Below, in pieces: positions 40,995-49,796 of a stretch of 64,000 nt of DNA. Every line of letters begins with the position of its first letter. The first letter of the stretch is position 1. Source of the DNA: Pseudomonas sp. RIT-PI-r. Lineage in GTDB: Bacteria; Pseudomonadota; Gammaproteobacteria; Pseudomonadales; Pseudomonadaceae. The notes beneath the pieces are model-generated. The model was not told the origin of the DNA and made no database searches. It worked only from the letters and a program-made list of their open reading frames with translations. The stretch is taken from the NCBI RefSeq assembly GCF_001297015.1, contig NZ_LIGE01000041.1, positions 1 to 64,000 of the forward strand. Direction: 5' to 3'. Position numbers and translations under genes: made by a program.

Positions 40995-42074
40995 TCAACG
41001 CCGGGTCAGCAACACACCCGATTCCATGTGATGCGTCCACGGGAACTGGTCGAACAACGCGCATTTGGTAATACGGTGCGTGTCGTGCAACTGGGCGATG
41101 TTGGCCGCCAGGGTTTCCGGGTTGCAGGAGATGTACAGGATGTTGTCGAAACGCCGGGTCAGTTCGCAGGTGTCCGGGTCCATGCCGGCGCGTGGCGGGT
41201 CGACGAAGACGCTGCCGAACTCGTAGCTCTTCAGGTCGATGCCTTGCAGGCGGCGGAACGGGCGCACTTCGTTGAGCGCTTCGGTCAGCTCTTCGGCGGA
41301 CAAACGCACCAGGGTGACGTTATCCACAGCGTTTTCGCTGAGGTTGCTCAGTGCCGCGTTGACCGAAGTCTTGCTGATCTCGGTAGCCAGCACTTTGCGC
41401 ACACGGGTGGCGAGCGGCAGGGTGAAGTTGCCGTTACCGCAGTACAGCTCCAGCAGATCATCGCTGCGATCGCCCAGCGCGTCGTACGCCCAGTTCAACA
41501 TCTTCTGGTTCACCGTGCCGTTAGGCTGGGTGAACGCGCCTTCCGGCTGGCGGTAACTGAAGGTGCGACCGCCGACGTCGAGTTTCTCGACCACGTAATC
41601 GAGGCCGAGCACTTCGCGTTTGCCCTTCGAGCGACCGATGATGCTGACGCCGAGATCCGTCGCCAGTTTGGTCGCCGCCGTGTGCCAGTGTTCGTCCAGC
41701 GGACGGTGATAGCACAGGGTGATCATCGCATCGCCGGACAGCGTGGTCAGGAACTCGACCTGAAACAGCTTGTGGCTCAGCGCCGAACTGGCCTGCCACG
41801 CCGCCTTCAGCTGCGGCATCAACTGGTTGATGCGCAGGCTGGCGATCGGGAACTCTTCGATCAGAATCGGTGTGCGTTTGTCGTCCTGAGCGAACATTGC
41901 GTAGTGCCGATCGCCGCCCTCGCGCCACAGGCGGAATTCGGCGCGCAGACGGAAGTTCTGCAGCGGCGAGTCGAACACCGTCGGCTCGGGGGCATCGAAC
42001 GGCGCCAGCAGGTCACGCAGGCGCGTGACCTTGGCTTCAAGTTGCTCGGCGTAAGCCCGGGAATCAAATGTCAT
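40995..42074 (-). CDS. trmA: tRNA (uracil-54-C5)-methyltransferase TrmA
   Basis: A 359-residue SAM-dependent methyltransferase that makes ribothymidine (T54) in the T-loop of tRNA. It carries the SAM motif LLELYCGNGNFTLPLA near residue 200, the VFVDPPRAG motif near 297, the catalytic Cys in ILYISCNPETL and the general-base Glu in the tail HMESGVLL. The length fits E. coli TrmA (366). The ATG at 42074 overlaps the permease stop as ATGA, so trmA is translated after the purine permease. Confidence 0.95.
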   Translation of the reverse strand: MTFDSRAYAEQLEAKVTRLRDLLAPFDAPEPTVFDSPLQNFRLRAEFRLWREGGDRHYAMFAQDDKRTPILIEEFPIASLRINQLMPQLKAAWQASSALSHKLFQVEFLTTLSGDAMITLCYHRPLDEHWHTAATKLATDLGVSIIGRSKGKREVLGLDYVVEKLDVGGRTFSYRQPEGAFTQPNGTVNQKMLNWAYDALGDRSDDLLELYCGNGNFTLPLATRVRKVLATEISKTSVNAALSNLSENAVDNVTLVRLSAEELTEALNEVRPFRRLQGIDLKSYEFGSVFVDPPRAGMDPDTCELTRRFDNILYISCNPETLAANIAQLHDTHRITKCALFDQFPWTHHMESGVLLTRR

Positions 42075-43366
42075 GCGTTGAACCAACCCAACTTGATCAC
42101 GAACAGAATCGACAGAATCACCAGTGCCGGGTTCAGCTCACGGGCACGCCCCGACAGCAGCTTGATCACGGTCCAGGAGATGAAACCGAACGCGATGCCA
42201 TTGGCAATCGAGTAAGTGAATGGCATGGCCAGCGCGGTCACGACAACCGGCGCGGCAACGGTGATGTCTTCCCAGTCTATTTCCGCCAGACCCGAAGTCA
42301 TCAACACGGCGACGAACAGCAGTGCCGGTGCAGTGGCGAACGCCGGAACGCTGGCCGCCAAGGGCGAGAAGAACAGCGCCAGCAGGAACAGAATTGCCAC
42401 GACGATGGCGGTCAAACCGGTACGGCCGCCTGCACTGACGCCGGCAGCGGATTCGATGTAACTGGTGGTGGTCGAGGTGCCCAGCAGCGAACCGGCCATG
42501 GCCGCGGTGCTGTCGGCGATCAGCGCACGACCCATTTTCGGCATGTGGCCGTCCTTGCCCATCAGGCCGGCGCGCTTGGCGACGCCGATCAGGGTGCCGG
42601 AGTTGTCGAACAGGTCGACGAACAGGAAAGCGAAGATCACGCTGACCAGACCGATGTCCAGTGCGCCTTTGATGTCCAGTTGCAGGAAAGTCGGAGCCAG
42701 CGAAGGTGGCATCGAGGTCACGCCGTTGAACGGAGTGAAGCCCATGGCGATGGACACGATGGTCACCGCGAGGATGCCGATCAGCACGGCGCCACGCACT
42801 TTCAGTGCTTCGAGGGCAACAATCAGGGCGAAACCGAGGGTGGCGAGAATCGGTGCTGGCTGTTTCAGGTCACCGAGGCCGACCATGGTCGCCGGGTTGC
42901 TCACCACGATACCGGCGTTGTGCAAGGCGATCAGCGCCAGGAACAGGCCGATACCGGCAGCAATCGCCGAGCGCAGCGGCAGCGGAATGCTGTTGATGAT
43001 CCATTCACGGATGCGGAAGATCGACAGCAGGAAGAACAACACCGCCGAAATGAACACCGCACCCAGCGCCACTTGCCAGGTGTGACCCATGTGCAAGACG
43101 ACGGTGTAGGTGAAGAAGGCGTTCAGGCCCATGCCAGGGGCGAGGGCGATCGGGTAGTTGGCGATCAGACCCATGACGGTCGAACCGATGGCAGCTGCCA
43201 GACAGGTGGCAACGAATACCGCGCCCTTGTCCATGCCGGTCTCACCGAGAATGCTCGGGTTGACGAACAGAATGTAGGCCATGGCCAGGAAGGTCGTGAT
43301 GCCCGCGAGAATCTCGGTGCGCACGTTGGTGTTGTGTGCCTTGAGTTGAAACAGCCTTTCCAGCAT
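42071..43366 (-). CDS. NCS2 family nucleobase permease (AzgA/PbuG-like)
   Basis: A 431-residue membrane transporter for adenine, guanine or hypoxanthine. The AzgA-group signatures are present: the first segment with TEILAGITTFLAMAYILFVN, the motif FVDLFDNSGTLIGVAKRAGL and the segment LLGTSTTTSYIESAAGVSAG. I chose the ATG at 43366, which has GGGGAG just upstream. The exact nucleobase is not decidable. It shares an operon with trmA. Confidence 0.92.
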   Translation of the reverse strand: MLERLFQLKAHNTNVRTEILAGITTFLAMAYILFVNPSILGETGMDKGAVFVATCLAAAIGSTVMGLIANYPIALAPGMGLNAFFTYTVVLHMGHTWQVALGAVFISAVLFFLLSIFRIREWIINSIPLPLRSAIAAGIGLFLALIALHNAGIVVSNPATMVGLGDLKQPAPILATLGFALIVALEALKVRGAVLIGILAVTIVSIAMGFTPFNGVTSMPPSLAPTFLQLDIKGALDIGLVSVIFAFLFVDLFDNSGTLIGVAKRAGLMGKDGHMPKMGRALIADSTAAMAGSLLGTSTTTSYIESAAGVSAGGRTGLTAIVVAILFLLALFFSPLAASVPAFATAPALLFVAVLMTSGLAEIDWEDITVAAPVVVTALAMPFTYSIANGIAFGFISWTVIKLLSGRARELNPALVILSILFVIKLGWFNA

Positions 43367-43588
43367 GTCTGCTCCCCGTGGCGCGCGTGGCGCCGTGAAT
43401 GTATCGACCTCAACAGCAAAGCACAGACCGTCGCAAGCGCCTGGAAAATTGTGGTGGGCCGGAAAAAGCCGCGCATCATACCAGCAGCGTGAGGAATATG
43501 GCGGTTGTTGGTGTCGATCGTCGGCGAAGTTTTGCGTTGATGCCAACTGCGCCATACTGCGCGCTGATTTTTTCGGGGCGGGAAGTGC

Positions 43589-44038
43589 ATGAGCAAGTGC
43601 TGGATGAAGGTTTCGGGTTTGATTGCCGCGCTGATGGCCGTGACGCCGGGAGCGCTGGCGGCCTCGGCGGAGCCGTTGACCCAAGTGAAAGTGATCAAGG
43701 TGCAATCGCCGGCCTGTGGTCTGGAAGACATTGGTGATGGGCAGACACAGACCCAATGCAATCACAACGGGCCGAGCATCAAAGTCTATGTACTGGAAGT
43801 CGGATACGGCCAGAGCCAGCCGCATGCCACGCTGGATGGTTTCGAAGTGAACGGCACCCGAGCGCCGGTATGTGCCTTTGATAATGGCAACCTGACCGAA
43901 TGCACTCCCGGCAGTAAAACCGTCGGTTCTCTCTATACCTTCGATCTGGCGGGCAAGCAGGAAGGCACCTTCAGCTTCAGCAACACTTCCATCAACGCGC
44001 CACGCAACACGATGTCGACCCAGCTTTACATCAAGTAA
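43589..44038 (+). CDS. DUF4354-like secreted protein
   Basis: A 149-residue exported protein with a signal peptide (residues 1-25, ending PGALAA). The mature domain has three cysteines (ACGLEDIG, QCNHNG, VCAFDNGN plus ECTPG, which could form disulfides) and ends in SFSNTSINAPRNTMS. No function is known for the family. It is transcribed alone, between the purine permease and the DJ-1-like gene. Confidence 0.75.
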   Translation: MSKCWMKVSGLIAALMAVTPGALAASAEPLTQVKVIKVQSPACGLEDIGDGQTQTQCNHNGPSIKVYVLEVGYGQSQPHATLDGFEVNGTRAPVCAFDNGNLTECTPGSKTVGSLYTFDLAGKQEGTFSFSNTSINAPRNTMSTQLYIK

Positions 44039-44104
44039 CGGCTGCTTCCGCGCGATCCGGGGGAAGCTGACTACGCTTTAAAGATCACCCAGCGGATAAC
44101 GCCC

Positions 44105-44650
44105 ATGACCTTTAGAGCCCTGATTACCCTCGCCGAGGGCATCGATGATCTGCAAAGTGTGACCCTGATTGACGTGTTGCGCCGCGCCGACATCGAAGTC
44201 GTCGCTGCCAGCATCGAAGGCCGGCGCATGCTCACCTGCGCGCGCGGCACGCGTCTGACTGCCGACGGCATGCTGGTCGATGTGCTGGCCCAGCATTTTG
44301 ACCTGATCGTCTTGCCCGGCGGCGACGTTGGTTCGCAACACTTGGCAGCGCATCAACCATTGCAACAACTGCTCAAGGATCAATCCAGCGCCGGACGCCT
44401 GTTCGCCGCCATCGCCGAGTCCCCGGCCGTCGTCCTGCAAGCGGCTGGCGTGCTGCGCCAGCGGCGGATGACTTGTCTACCGAACGCCAGTCATCAACTC
44501 TCGGGCTGCACGTTTGTTGATCAACCGGTGGTGGTCGACGGCAATTGCATCACCTCGCAAGGCTCCAGCGCTGCGCTGGAATTTGCCTTGATGCTGGTCG
44601 AGCAACTCGGCGGCAAGGCCTTGCGGGCGAAAGTGGCGGGGGGGGTGTAG
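44105..44650 (+). CDS. DJ-1/PfpI family protein lacking both catalytic residues
   Basis: A 181-residue DJ-1/YajL-like protein with the usual fold: N-terminal ALITLAEGIDDLQSV, the central strand LIVLPGGDVGSQHL and the elbow AAIAESPAVV. In DJ-1 and YajL the elbow holds the reactive Cys (ICAAP) and the first loop holds a Glu. Here these positions read Ala104 (IAESP) and Gln17 (DDLQ). The reading frame is clean, so this looks like an intact but catalytically dead or repurposed member. The length is slightly below YajL (196). No partner gene is clear. Confidence 0.85.
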   Translation: MTFRALITLAEGIDDLQSVTLIDVLRRADIEVVAASIEGRRMLTCARGTRLTADGMLVDVLAQHFDLIVLPGGDVGSQHLAAHQPLQQLLKDQSSAGRLFAAIAESPAVVLQAAGVLRQRRMTCLPNASHQLSGCTFVDQPVVVDGNCITSQGSSAALEFALMLVEQLGGKALRAKVAGGV

Positions 44651-44662
44651 TGGCTGGAGGTG

Positions 44663-44950
44663 TCAGGCGTGGACAGCGATCAGTTCGATAACCGGTTGCT
44701 CCCGATGCTCCGCTTGCCACAGATCGTAGTCGGTTTGTACGCCTAGCCACACACGCGCCTTGCCAATGCCGGCACGCTCAAGACGCACAGCCAGATCCGG
44801 ACTGATTGGCGCATGTCCGTGTAATACACGGGAAAGATGTGGGCGGGCGAAGCCCAAATGGCGAGCCAATTCAGTCACGCTGATGCCAAACTCGGGCAAA
44901 ACATCCATCAGCAGTGTTTCGCCGGGGTGTGGCGGGTTGTGCATGGGCAT
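44663..44950 (-). CDS. higA: HigA-type addiction module antitoxin
   Basis: A 95-residue antitoxin of the HigA family. It has the typical opening NPPHPGETLLMDVLPEFGIS, an HTH (SVTELARHLGFARPHLSRVL) at about residues 24-45 and the segment ISPDLAVRLERAGIG. GGAGG lies 7 bases upstream of the ATG. It follows a disrupted higB gene by 14 bases, so the antitoxin may now lack its toxin. It would normally repress its own promoter. Confidence 0.9.
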   Translation of the reverse strand: MPMHNPPHPGETLLMDVLPEFGISVTELARHLGFARPHLSRVLHGHAPISPDLAVRLERAGIGKARVWLGVQTDYDLWQAEHREQPVIELIAVHA

Positions 44951-44964
44951 AAGCCTGCCTCCTG

Positions 44965-45243
44965 TCAGTGGTAGTCCAGATAATCGACCAGTTCGATATC
45001 CGAACCGACAAAACGAAAGATCACTCGCCAGTTGCCTTAAACGCTCAGCGACCAGTACTCCGTCAGCTCACGTTTCAATGGATGCAGGCGCCACCCCGGA
45101 AGGTCCAGATCTGCGGGAAGCGTAGCGCGATCCATGAACTGCAGCATGCGCGACAGCCGTTTTGCGTGGTCGGCACGAATCCCGCGAGTCGAACCTGTTT
45201 CATAGAAGCCTCGAAGGCCTTTGTGCTGAAAGGATTTGATCAT
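44965..45243 (-). pseudogene. higB: higB toxin with an in-frame nonsense codon
   Basis: The 93-codon frame from the ATG at 45243 reads as a normal HigB/RelE-type mRNA interferase (MIKSFQHKGLRGFYETGST, HAKRLSRMLQFMD, LPGWRLHPLKRELTEYWSLSV) up to a TAA at 45037-45039. The reading frame then resumes as GNWRVIFRFVGSDIELVDYL and ends at a normal stop (44965-44967). The TAA occupies the position just before the conserved GNWR segment. Truncation removes the last third, including catalytic-core residues, so the toxin is probably inactive. The antitoxin gene follows 14 bases later. Confidence 0.85.
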
Positions 45244-45327
45244 GGGCTCGAGTGTAAGGCGATACATTACACTCGGTGCGGTAACTATGTACCGCACATT
45301 TTCAGTTTTCTTGTGCTTTGGAGGTTG

Positions 45328-46566
45328 TCAGACCTTCACTTCTTCCACCGGCACATGCATGCGATCGCGATTAGCCAATGTCGGAAACAACTTGATCCAT
45401 GTCCCCGTCACTACCAGCGTACCGATCCCGCCCATTACCACCGCCGGCACCGTGCCGAACCAGTGGGCGGTGACGCCGGATTCGAATTCGCCCAACTGGT
45501 TTGAAGCACCGATAAACAGCCCGTTCACCGCGCTGACCCGGCCGCGCATTTCGTCCGGGGTTTCCAGTTGTACGAAAGACGCGCGGATGACCATGCTGAT
45601 CATGTCCGCTGCGCCGAGCACTACCAGCACCGCCAGGGAGAACCAGAACGAGGTCGACAGGCCAAAGGCGATGGTCGCGACGCCGAATATGCCCACCGCT
45701 GTGAACATCACCCGGCCAACATTGCGCTCCACGGCAAACCGCGCCAGGAACAGCGACATCCCCAGTGCGCCCACCGCCGGTGCCGAACGCAGCAACCCGA
45801 GGCCCCACGGTCCGGTCAGCAGGATGTCCTTGGCGAATACCGGCAGCAGCGCCGTTGCCCCACCGAGCAGCACCGCAAACAGATCCAGAGAAATCGCCCC
45901 GAGGATGTCCGGGCGGCTGCGAATGAAACGGATCCCTGCCAGCAACGAATCCAGCGTGGCCTTGCCTTTGTTCAGCGGCGTTTGCCGCGCGGGCAGGTTG
46001 AGCATCAAGGTGCAGGCAATGACGTAGAGCAGCACGGTCGGGCCATAGACCCAGACGCTGCCGAATGCGTAGAGCAAGCCACCCAGCGCCGGGGCGACGA
46101 TGGTCGCGGACTGTTGCGCTGACTGCGCCGCCGCGACGGCTCGGGGGAACAGTGCGCTGGGCACGATGCTCGGCAGCAGTGCCTGAGTGGTCGGCATCTC
46201 GAACGAGCGCGCCGCGCCGAGCAGGAAGGCGAGGATGAAGATCATCTCGCGGGTCACGTGGTCGGTGGCGCTGCCGATGGCCAGTGCCAGCGCGATCAAC
46301 GCCTGTAACGACTGGCAGATCGCCGCGACTTTGCGCCGGTCATAGCGGTCGGCGACATGCCCGGTGTGCAACATGAACAGCACGCGCGGCGCGAATTCGA
46401 CCAGCCCGACCAGGCCCAGATCGAGGACGTTGCCGGTCAACTGATAGAGGTTCCAGCCGATCGCCACGGTGAGCATCTGAAAACCGCTGGCGGTGAAAAT
46501 CCGCGCGAACCAGAAGGCGAGAAATGGACGGTGATGACGTAACAGCAGGGGCTCTTGGCTGGGCAT
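45328..46566 (-). CDS. MFS transporter, EntS-like
   Basis: A 412-residue 12-helix MFS protein. The N-terminal helix (PFLAFWFARIFTASGFQMLT), the loop HVADRYDRRKVA and the segment EMPTTQALLPSIVPSALFPR are typical of the EntS/siderophore-export-like DHA3 group. A role in efflux is likely but the compound is unknown. I chose the ATG at 46566, which starts just before the first membrane helix. It is divergent from cioA, sharing a region of about 460 bases. Confidence 0.85.
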   Translation of the reverse strand: MPSQEPLLLRHHRPFLAFWFARIFTASGFQMLTVAIGWNLYQLTGNVLDLGLVGLVEFAPRVLFMLHTGHVADRYDRRKVAAICQSLQALIALALAIGSATDHVTREMIFILAFLLGAARSFEMPTTQALLPSIVPSALFPRAVAAAQSAQQSATIVAPALGGLLYAFGSVWVYGPTVLLYVIACTLMLNLPARQTPLNKGKATLDSLLAGIRFIRSRPDILGAISLDLFAVLLGGATALLPVFAKDILLTGPWGLGLLRSAPAVGALGMSLFLARFAVERNVGRVMFTAVGIFGVATIAFGLSTSFWFSLAVLVVLGAADMISMVIRASFVQLETPDEMRGRVSAVNGLFIGASNQLGEFESGVTAHWFGTVPAVVMGGIGTLVVTGTWIKLFPTLANRDRMHVPVEEVKV

Positions 46567-47025
46567 CTGAAGGCAGGTCTGGCTCGAGGGGAATCGCGAG
46601 GTTATCACCAGTCTGTAACAGGAAGTTGCTATGACAAAAAATTTAGTTAGGAGGACATCGAATTTTTTACGGTGCAGACGAATTCTGCTGTTCGGGGATT
46701 TGCGTCGCCTTCGCGATCTGTACTGTTTTCCCCGCTGCCAGCGCTCCGGGGATTTGTTGCAGGGCATTGCCACGGTTATGAGGCAACTTGTCACGCGGCA
46801 AACGACCACGCAGTTCATCGGCAAAAATGGGACTACTCTTTCAACGTTGCTTGATCCAGATCAAGACCCAAAAGGAATTGATCCGGTGGCCAGTTGGCCA
46901 GACTCCCTGCGTTGCGATGGTTGTTTAAAAAGAACGAATCAGAATTCGCCGCACTCCATATCCGTGGGGGCAGTGGGTGCAGGCCTCCGGGTCCGCAGCC
47001 GGTATTACCTGACAGAGGAAGCCAT
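46567..47025. other. Divergent MFS/cioA control region
   Basis: 459 bases without a gene. The only named element is the ANR box at 46851-46864, which serves cioA. The rest shows no repeat or clear terminator; short open frames here have no ribosome-binding site or recognisable product. Confidence 0.7.
46851..46864 (+). promoter_or_regulatory. ANR/FNR box TTGATCCAGATCAA
   Basis: A perfect TTGAT-N4-ATCAA palindrome, 162 bases upstream of the cioA start. ANR, the Pseudomonas oxygen-sensing FNR homologue, controls cioAB in related species, so it is the likely binder. Whether it represses or activates depends on its distance to the unmapped start site. Confidence 0.85.
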
Positions 47026-48474
47026 ATGTTCGGTTTAGAGGCACTAGATCTCGCCCGAATTCAGTTCGCGTTCACCATCTCGTTCCACATCCTGTTCCCG
47101 GCCATCACCATTGGCCTGGCGAGTTACCTCGCGGTGCTCGAAGGCCTGTGGCTGAAAACCCGTAACGACACCTACCGTGACCTCTACCATTTCTGGTCGA
47201 AGATCTTCGCCGTCAACTTCGGTATGGGCGTGGTCTCCGGGTTGGTCATGGCCTACCAGTTCGGCACCAACTGGAGTCGCTTCTCGGACTTCGCCGGTGC
47301 CGTCACCGGGCCGTTGCTGACTTATGAAGTGCTCACGGCATTCTTCCTTGAGGCCGGTTTCCTCGGGGTGATGCTGTTCGGCTGGAACAAGGTCGGGCGC
47401 GGGCTGCACTTCTTCTCCACGGTGATGGTGGCCATCGGTACGCTGATTTCGACGTTCTGGATTCTCGCCTCCAATAGCTGGATGCAGACTCCGCAGGGCT
47501 TCGAGATCGTCAACGGCCAAGTGATTCCGACCGACTGGCTGGCGATCATCTTCAACCCTTCGTTCCCGTACCGCCTGATGCACATGGCAACGGCCGCGTT
47601 CGTCGCCACGGCATTCTTCGTCGGCTCCTCGGCGGCCTGGCACTTGCTGCGCGGCAAGGACAACCCGGCCATCCGCACCATGCTGTCGATGGCAATGTGG
47701 ATGGCGCTGATTGTCGCGCCGATCCAGGCAGTCATCGGCGACTTCCATGGTCTGAATACGCTCAAGCACCAACCGGCAAAAATCGCTGCGATCGAAGGTC
47801 ACTGGGAAAACCACGGTGATGAAGCGACGCCGCTGATCCTGTTCGGCTGGCCGGACATGAAAGAAGAGAAAACCAAATTCGCCGTGGAGATCCCGTACCT
47901 CGGCAGCCTGATTCTCACTCACTCGCTGGACAAACAGGTGCCGGCGCTCAAAGAATTCCCGCCGGAAGACCGGCCGAATTCGACCATCGTGTTCTGGTCG
48001 TTCCGGATCATGGTCGGCCTCGGCTTCCTGATGATCTTCACCGGTCTGTGGAGCCTGTGGCTGCGTAAGCGCGACACGCTCTACACCTCGCGGCCGTTCC
48101 TGTATCTGGCGTTGTGGATGGGACCGTCCGGCCTGATCGCGATTCTCGCGGGCTGGTTCACCACTGAAATCGGCCGTCAGCCGTGGGTGGTCTACGGGCT
48201 GATGCGCACGGCGGATGCGTCTTCCAACCACAGCTTCATGCAGATGAGCATCACCCTGATCATGTTTGTGGTGGTGTATTTCGCGCTGTTCGGTGCAGGT
48301 CTGGGCTACATGATGCGTCTGGTGCGCAAAGGGCCGAAGATCAGCGAGGGCGTGGAAACGCCGGACGGTGGTCCTGGCAAGAAACGCACACCGGCCCGTC
48401 CGTTGTCCGCTGCCGACGATTCGGCCGATGCCGATCACGGCGACGACGACCTTCGCGTGACCAAGGAGATTTGA
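47026..48474 (+). CDS. cioA: Cyanide-insensitive terminal oxidase subunit I
   Basis: A 482-residue haem-binding subunit of a cytochrome bd-type quinol oxidase that reduces oxygen to water. Haem-ligand His lies in the first helix (FAFTISFHILFPAITIGLAS), followed by further helices carrying HMATAAFVATAFFVGSSAAW, and the C-terminal GWFTTEIGRQPWVVYGLMRT contains the conserved GRQPW. The short periplasmic Q-loop places it in the cyanide-insensitive CioA group. GAGGAA precedes the ATG. cioB begins three bases after its stop codon. Confidence 0.95.
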   Translation: MFGLEALDLARIQFAFTISFHILFPAITIGLASYLAVLEGLWLKTRNDTYRDLYHFWSKIFAVNFGMGVVSGLVMAYQFGTNWSRFSDFAGAVTGPLLTYEVLTAFFLEAGFLGVMLFGWNKVGRGLHFFSTVMVAIGTLISTFWILASNSWMQTPQGFEIVNGQVIPTDWLAIIFNPSFPYRLMHMATAAFVATAFFVGSSAAWHLLRGKDNPAIRTMLSMAMWMALIVAPIQAVIGDFHGLNTLKHQPAKIAAIEGHWENHGDEATPLILFGWPDMKEEKTKFAVEIPYLGSLILTHSLDKQVPALKEFPPEDRPNSTIVFWSFRIMVGLGFLMIFTGLWSLWLRKRDTLYTSRPFLYLALWMGPSGLIAILAGWFTTEIGRQPWVVYGLMRTADASSNHSFMQMSITLIMFVVVYFALFGAGLGYMMRLVRKGPKISEGVETPDGGPGKKRTPARPLSAADDSADADHGDDDLRVTKEI

Positions 48475-48477
48475 CTC

Positions 48478-49485
48478 ATGGGTATTGATCTTCCGCTGAT
48501 CTGGGCCGTGATCATCATCTTCGGCATCATGATGTACGTGGTCATGGACGGCTTCGACCTGGGGATCGGGATTCTCTTCCCGTTCATCCCCGGCAAAGTC
48601 GACCGTGACGTGATGATGAACACCGTCGCCCCGGTCTGGGACGGCAACGAAACCTGGCTGGTACTGGGCGGCGCGGCGTTGTTCGGCGCGTTTCCGCTGG
48701 CCTATTCGGTGGTGCTGTCGGCGCTGTACCTGCCGCTGATTTTCATGCTGATCGGCCTGATTTTCCGTGGCGTGGCGTTCGAGTTCCGCTTCAAGGCCAA
48801 GGACGACAAGCGTCACCTGTGGGACAAGGCGTTTATCGGTGGCTCGGTGGCGGCGACGTTCTTTCAGGGGGTGGCGCTGGGTGCATTCATCGACGGTTTG
48901 CCGGTGGTCAATCGGCAGTTCGCCGGCGGTTCACTGGACTGGCTGACGCCGTTCACAATGTTCTGCGGCGCCGCGCTGGTGGTGGCCTATGCCTTGCTCG
49001 GCTGCACCTGGTTGATTATGAAAACCGAAGGCAAGCTCCAGGAACAGATGCATGACCTGGCACGGCCATTGGCTTTCGTACTGCTGGCCGTGATCGGTAT
49101 TGTCAGTATCTGGACGCCGCTGGCTCATCCGGATATTGCCACCCGCTGGTTCAGCATGCCCAACCTGTTCTGGTTCATGCCGGTGCCGATTCTGGTGCTG
49201 GTGACGATGTACGGTTTGATCCGAGCAGTCGCGCGCAATGCCAACTACATGCCGTTTCTGCTGACCCTGGTGTTGATTTTCCTCGGCTACAGCGGTCTGG
49301 GCATCAGCCTGTGGCCGAACATCGTACCGCCGTCGATTTCGATCTGGGACGCCGCCGCACCGCCGCAAAGCCAGGGCTTCATGCTGGTGGGCACGTTGTT
49401 CATTATCCCGTTTATCCTGGGTTACACCTTCTGGAGCTACTACGTGTTCCGCGGCAAGGTCACCCATGAAGACGGCTATCACTAA
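48478..49485 (+). CDS. cioB: Cyanide-insensitive terminal oxidase subunit II
   Basis: A 335-residue membrane subunit that pairs with CioA. It opens with LPLIWAVIIIFGIMMYVVMD and has the GNETWLVLGG motif and the PLIFMLIGLIFRGVAFEFRF segment typical of subunit II. Nine or so membrane helices are predicted. AAGGAG lies 9 bases upstream of the ATG. It is co-transcribed with cioA; a REP arm and the DUF2474 gene follow. Confidence 0.95.
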   Translation: MGIDLPLIWAVIIIFGIMMYVVMDGFDLGIGILFPFIPGKVDRDVMMNTVAPVWDGNETWLVLGGAALFGAFPLAYSVVLSALYLPLIFMLIGLIFRGVAFEFRFKAKDDKRHLWDKAFIGGSVAATFFQGVALGAFIDGLPVVNRQFAGGSLDWLTPFTMFCGAALVVAYALLGCTWLIMKTEGKLQEQMHDLARPLAFVLLAVIGIVSIWTPLAHPDIATRWFSMPNLFWFMPVPILVLVTMYGLIRAVARNANYMPFLLTLVLIFLGYSGLGISLWPNIVPPSISIWDAAAPPQSQGFMLVGTLFIIPFILGYTFWSYYVFRGKVTHEDGYH

Positions 49486-49488
49486 TCC

Positions 49489-49514
49489 TGTGGGAGCGGG
49501 CTTGCCCGCGATGG
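49489..49514. repeat. Single REP-like arm (GGGAGCGGGCTTGCCCGCGA)
   Basis: A GGGCAAGCCC-family arm lies inside the likely cioB-DUF2474 operon, between the two genes. Confidence 0.75.
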
Positions 49515-49555
49515 CGTCGGTAGCGGCGCCATCGATCTGACTGAGGATCGCAACA

Positions 49556-49723
49556 ATGACCGGCAAACATTCCCTGCACGACATTGAAGAAGCCGAAAAA
49601 AAACCGCTGTGGCAGCGGCTCGGCTGGCTGGCCCTGATCTGGGTCGGTAGCGTTGGCGTGCTGTTCATCGCCGCCAGCCTGATGCGCATGTTCATGAATG
49701 CCGCAGGCCTGACCACGCACTGA
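49556..49723 (+). CDS. DUF2474 small membrane protein
   Basis: A 55-residue protein. Residues 1-18 are charged (MTGKHSLHDIEEAEKKPLWQ) and the remainder holds one membrane helix (LGWLALIWVGSVGVLFIAAS) ending MRMFMNAAGL. The pattern matches DUF2474, which is often encoded after cioAB-type oxidases in the way CydX accompanies cydAB. GAGG lies 9 bases before the ATG. It is probably a small accessory subunit; the gene is too short to be found by size-limited gene prediction. Confidence 0.85.
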   Translation: MTGKHSLHDIEEAEKKPLWQRLGWLALIWVGSVGVLFIAASLMRMFMNAAGLTTH

Positions 49724-49761
49724 ATCATCCCCGTCCCGGCGCCTTCGGGTACGGCTTTGCA

Positions 49762-49786
49762 ACCCTCCTTGCGGAGGGTTTTTTTT
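49762..49786 (+). terminator. Rho-independent terminator after the cioAB operon
   Basis: ACCCTCC-TTGC-GGAGGGT stem followed by eight Ts, 40 bases after the DUF2474 stop. It also serves the convergent rlmG gene poorly, since no T-run faces that way. Confidence 0.88.
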
Positions 49787-49796
49787 GCCTGGCGGT

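Noticed and set aside
43367..43588. Possible purine riboswitch ahead of the nucleobase permease
   Set aside because: Searched by eye for the three-way-junction loop sequences of the purine aptamer; none was seen, and these riboswitches are rare in Pseudomonas.
46631..47038. Short open frames between the MFS gene and cioA
   Set aside because: No ribosome-binding site, no recognisable product, and they overlap the ANR box and the cioA start.
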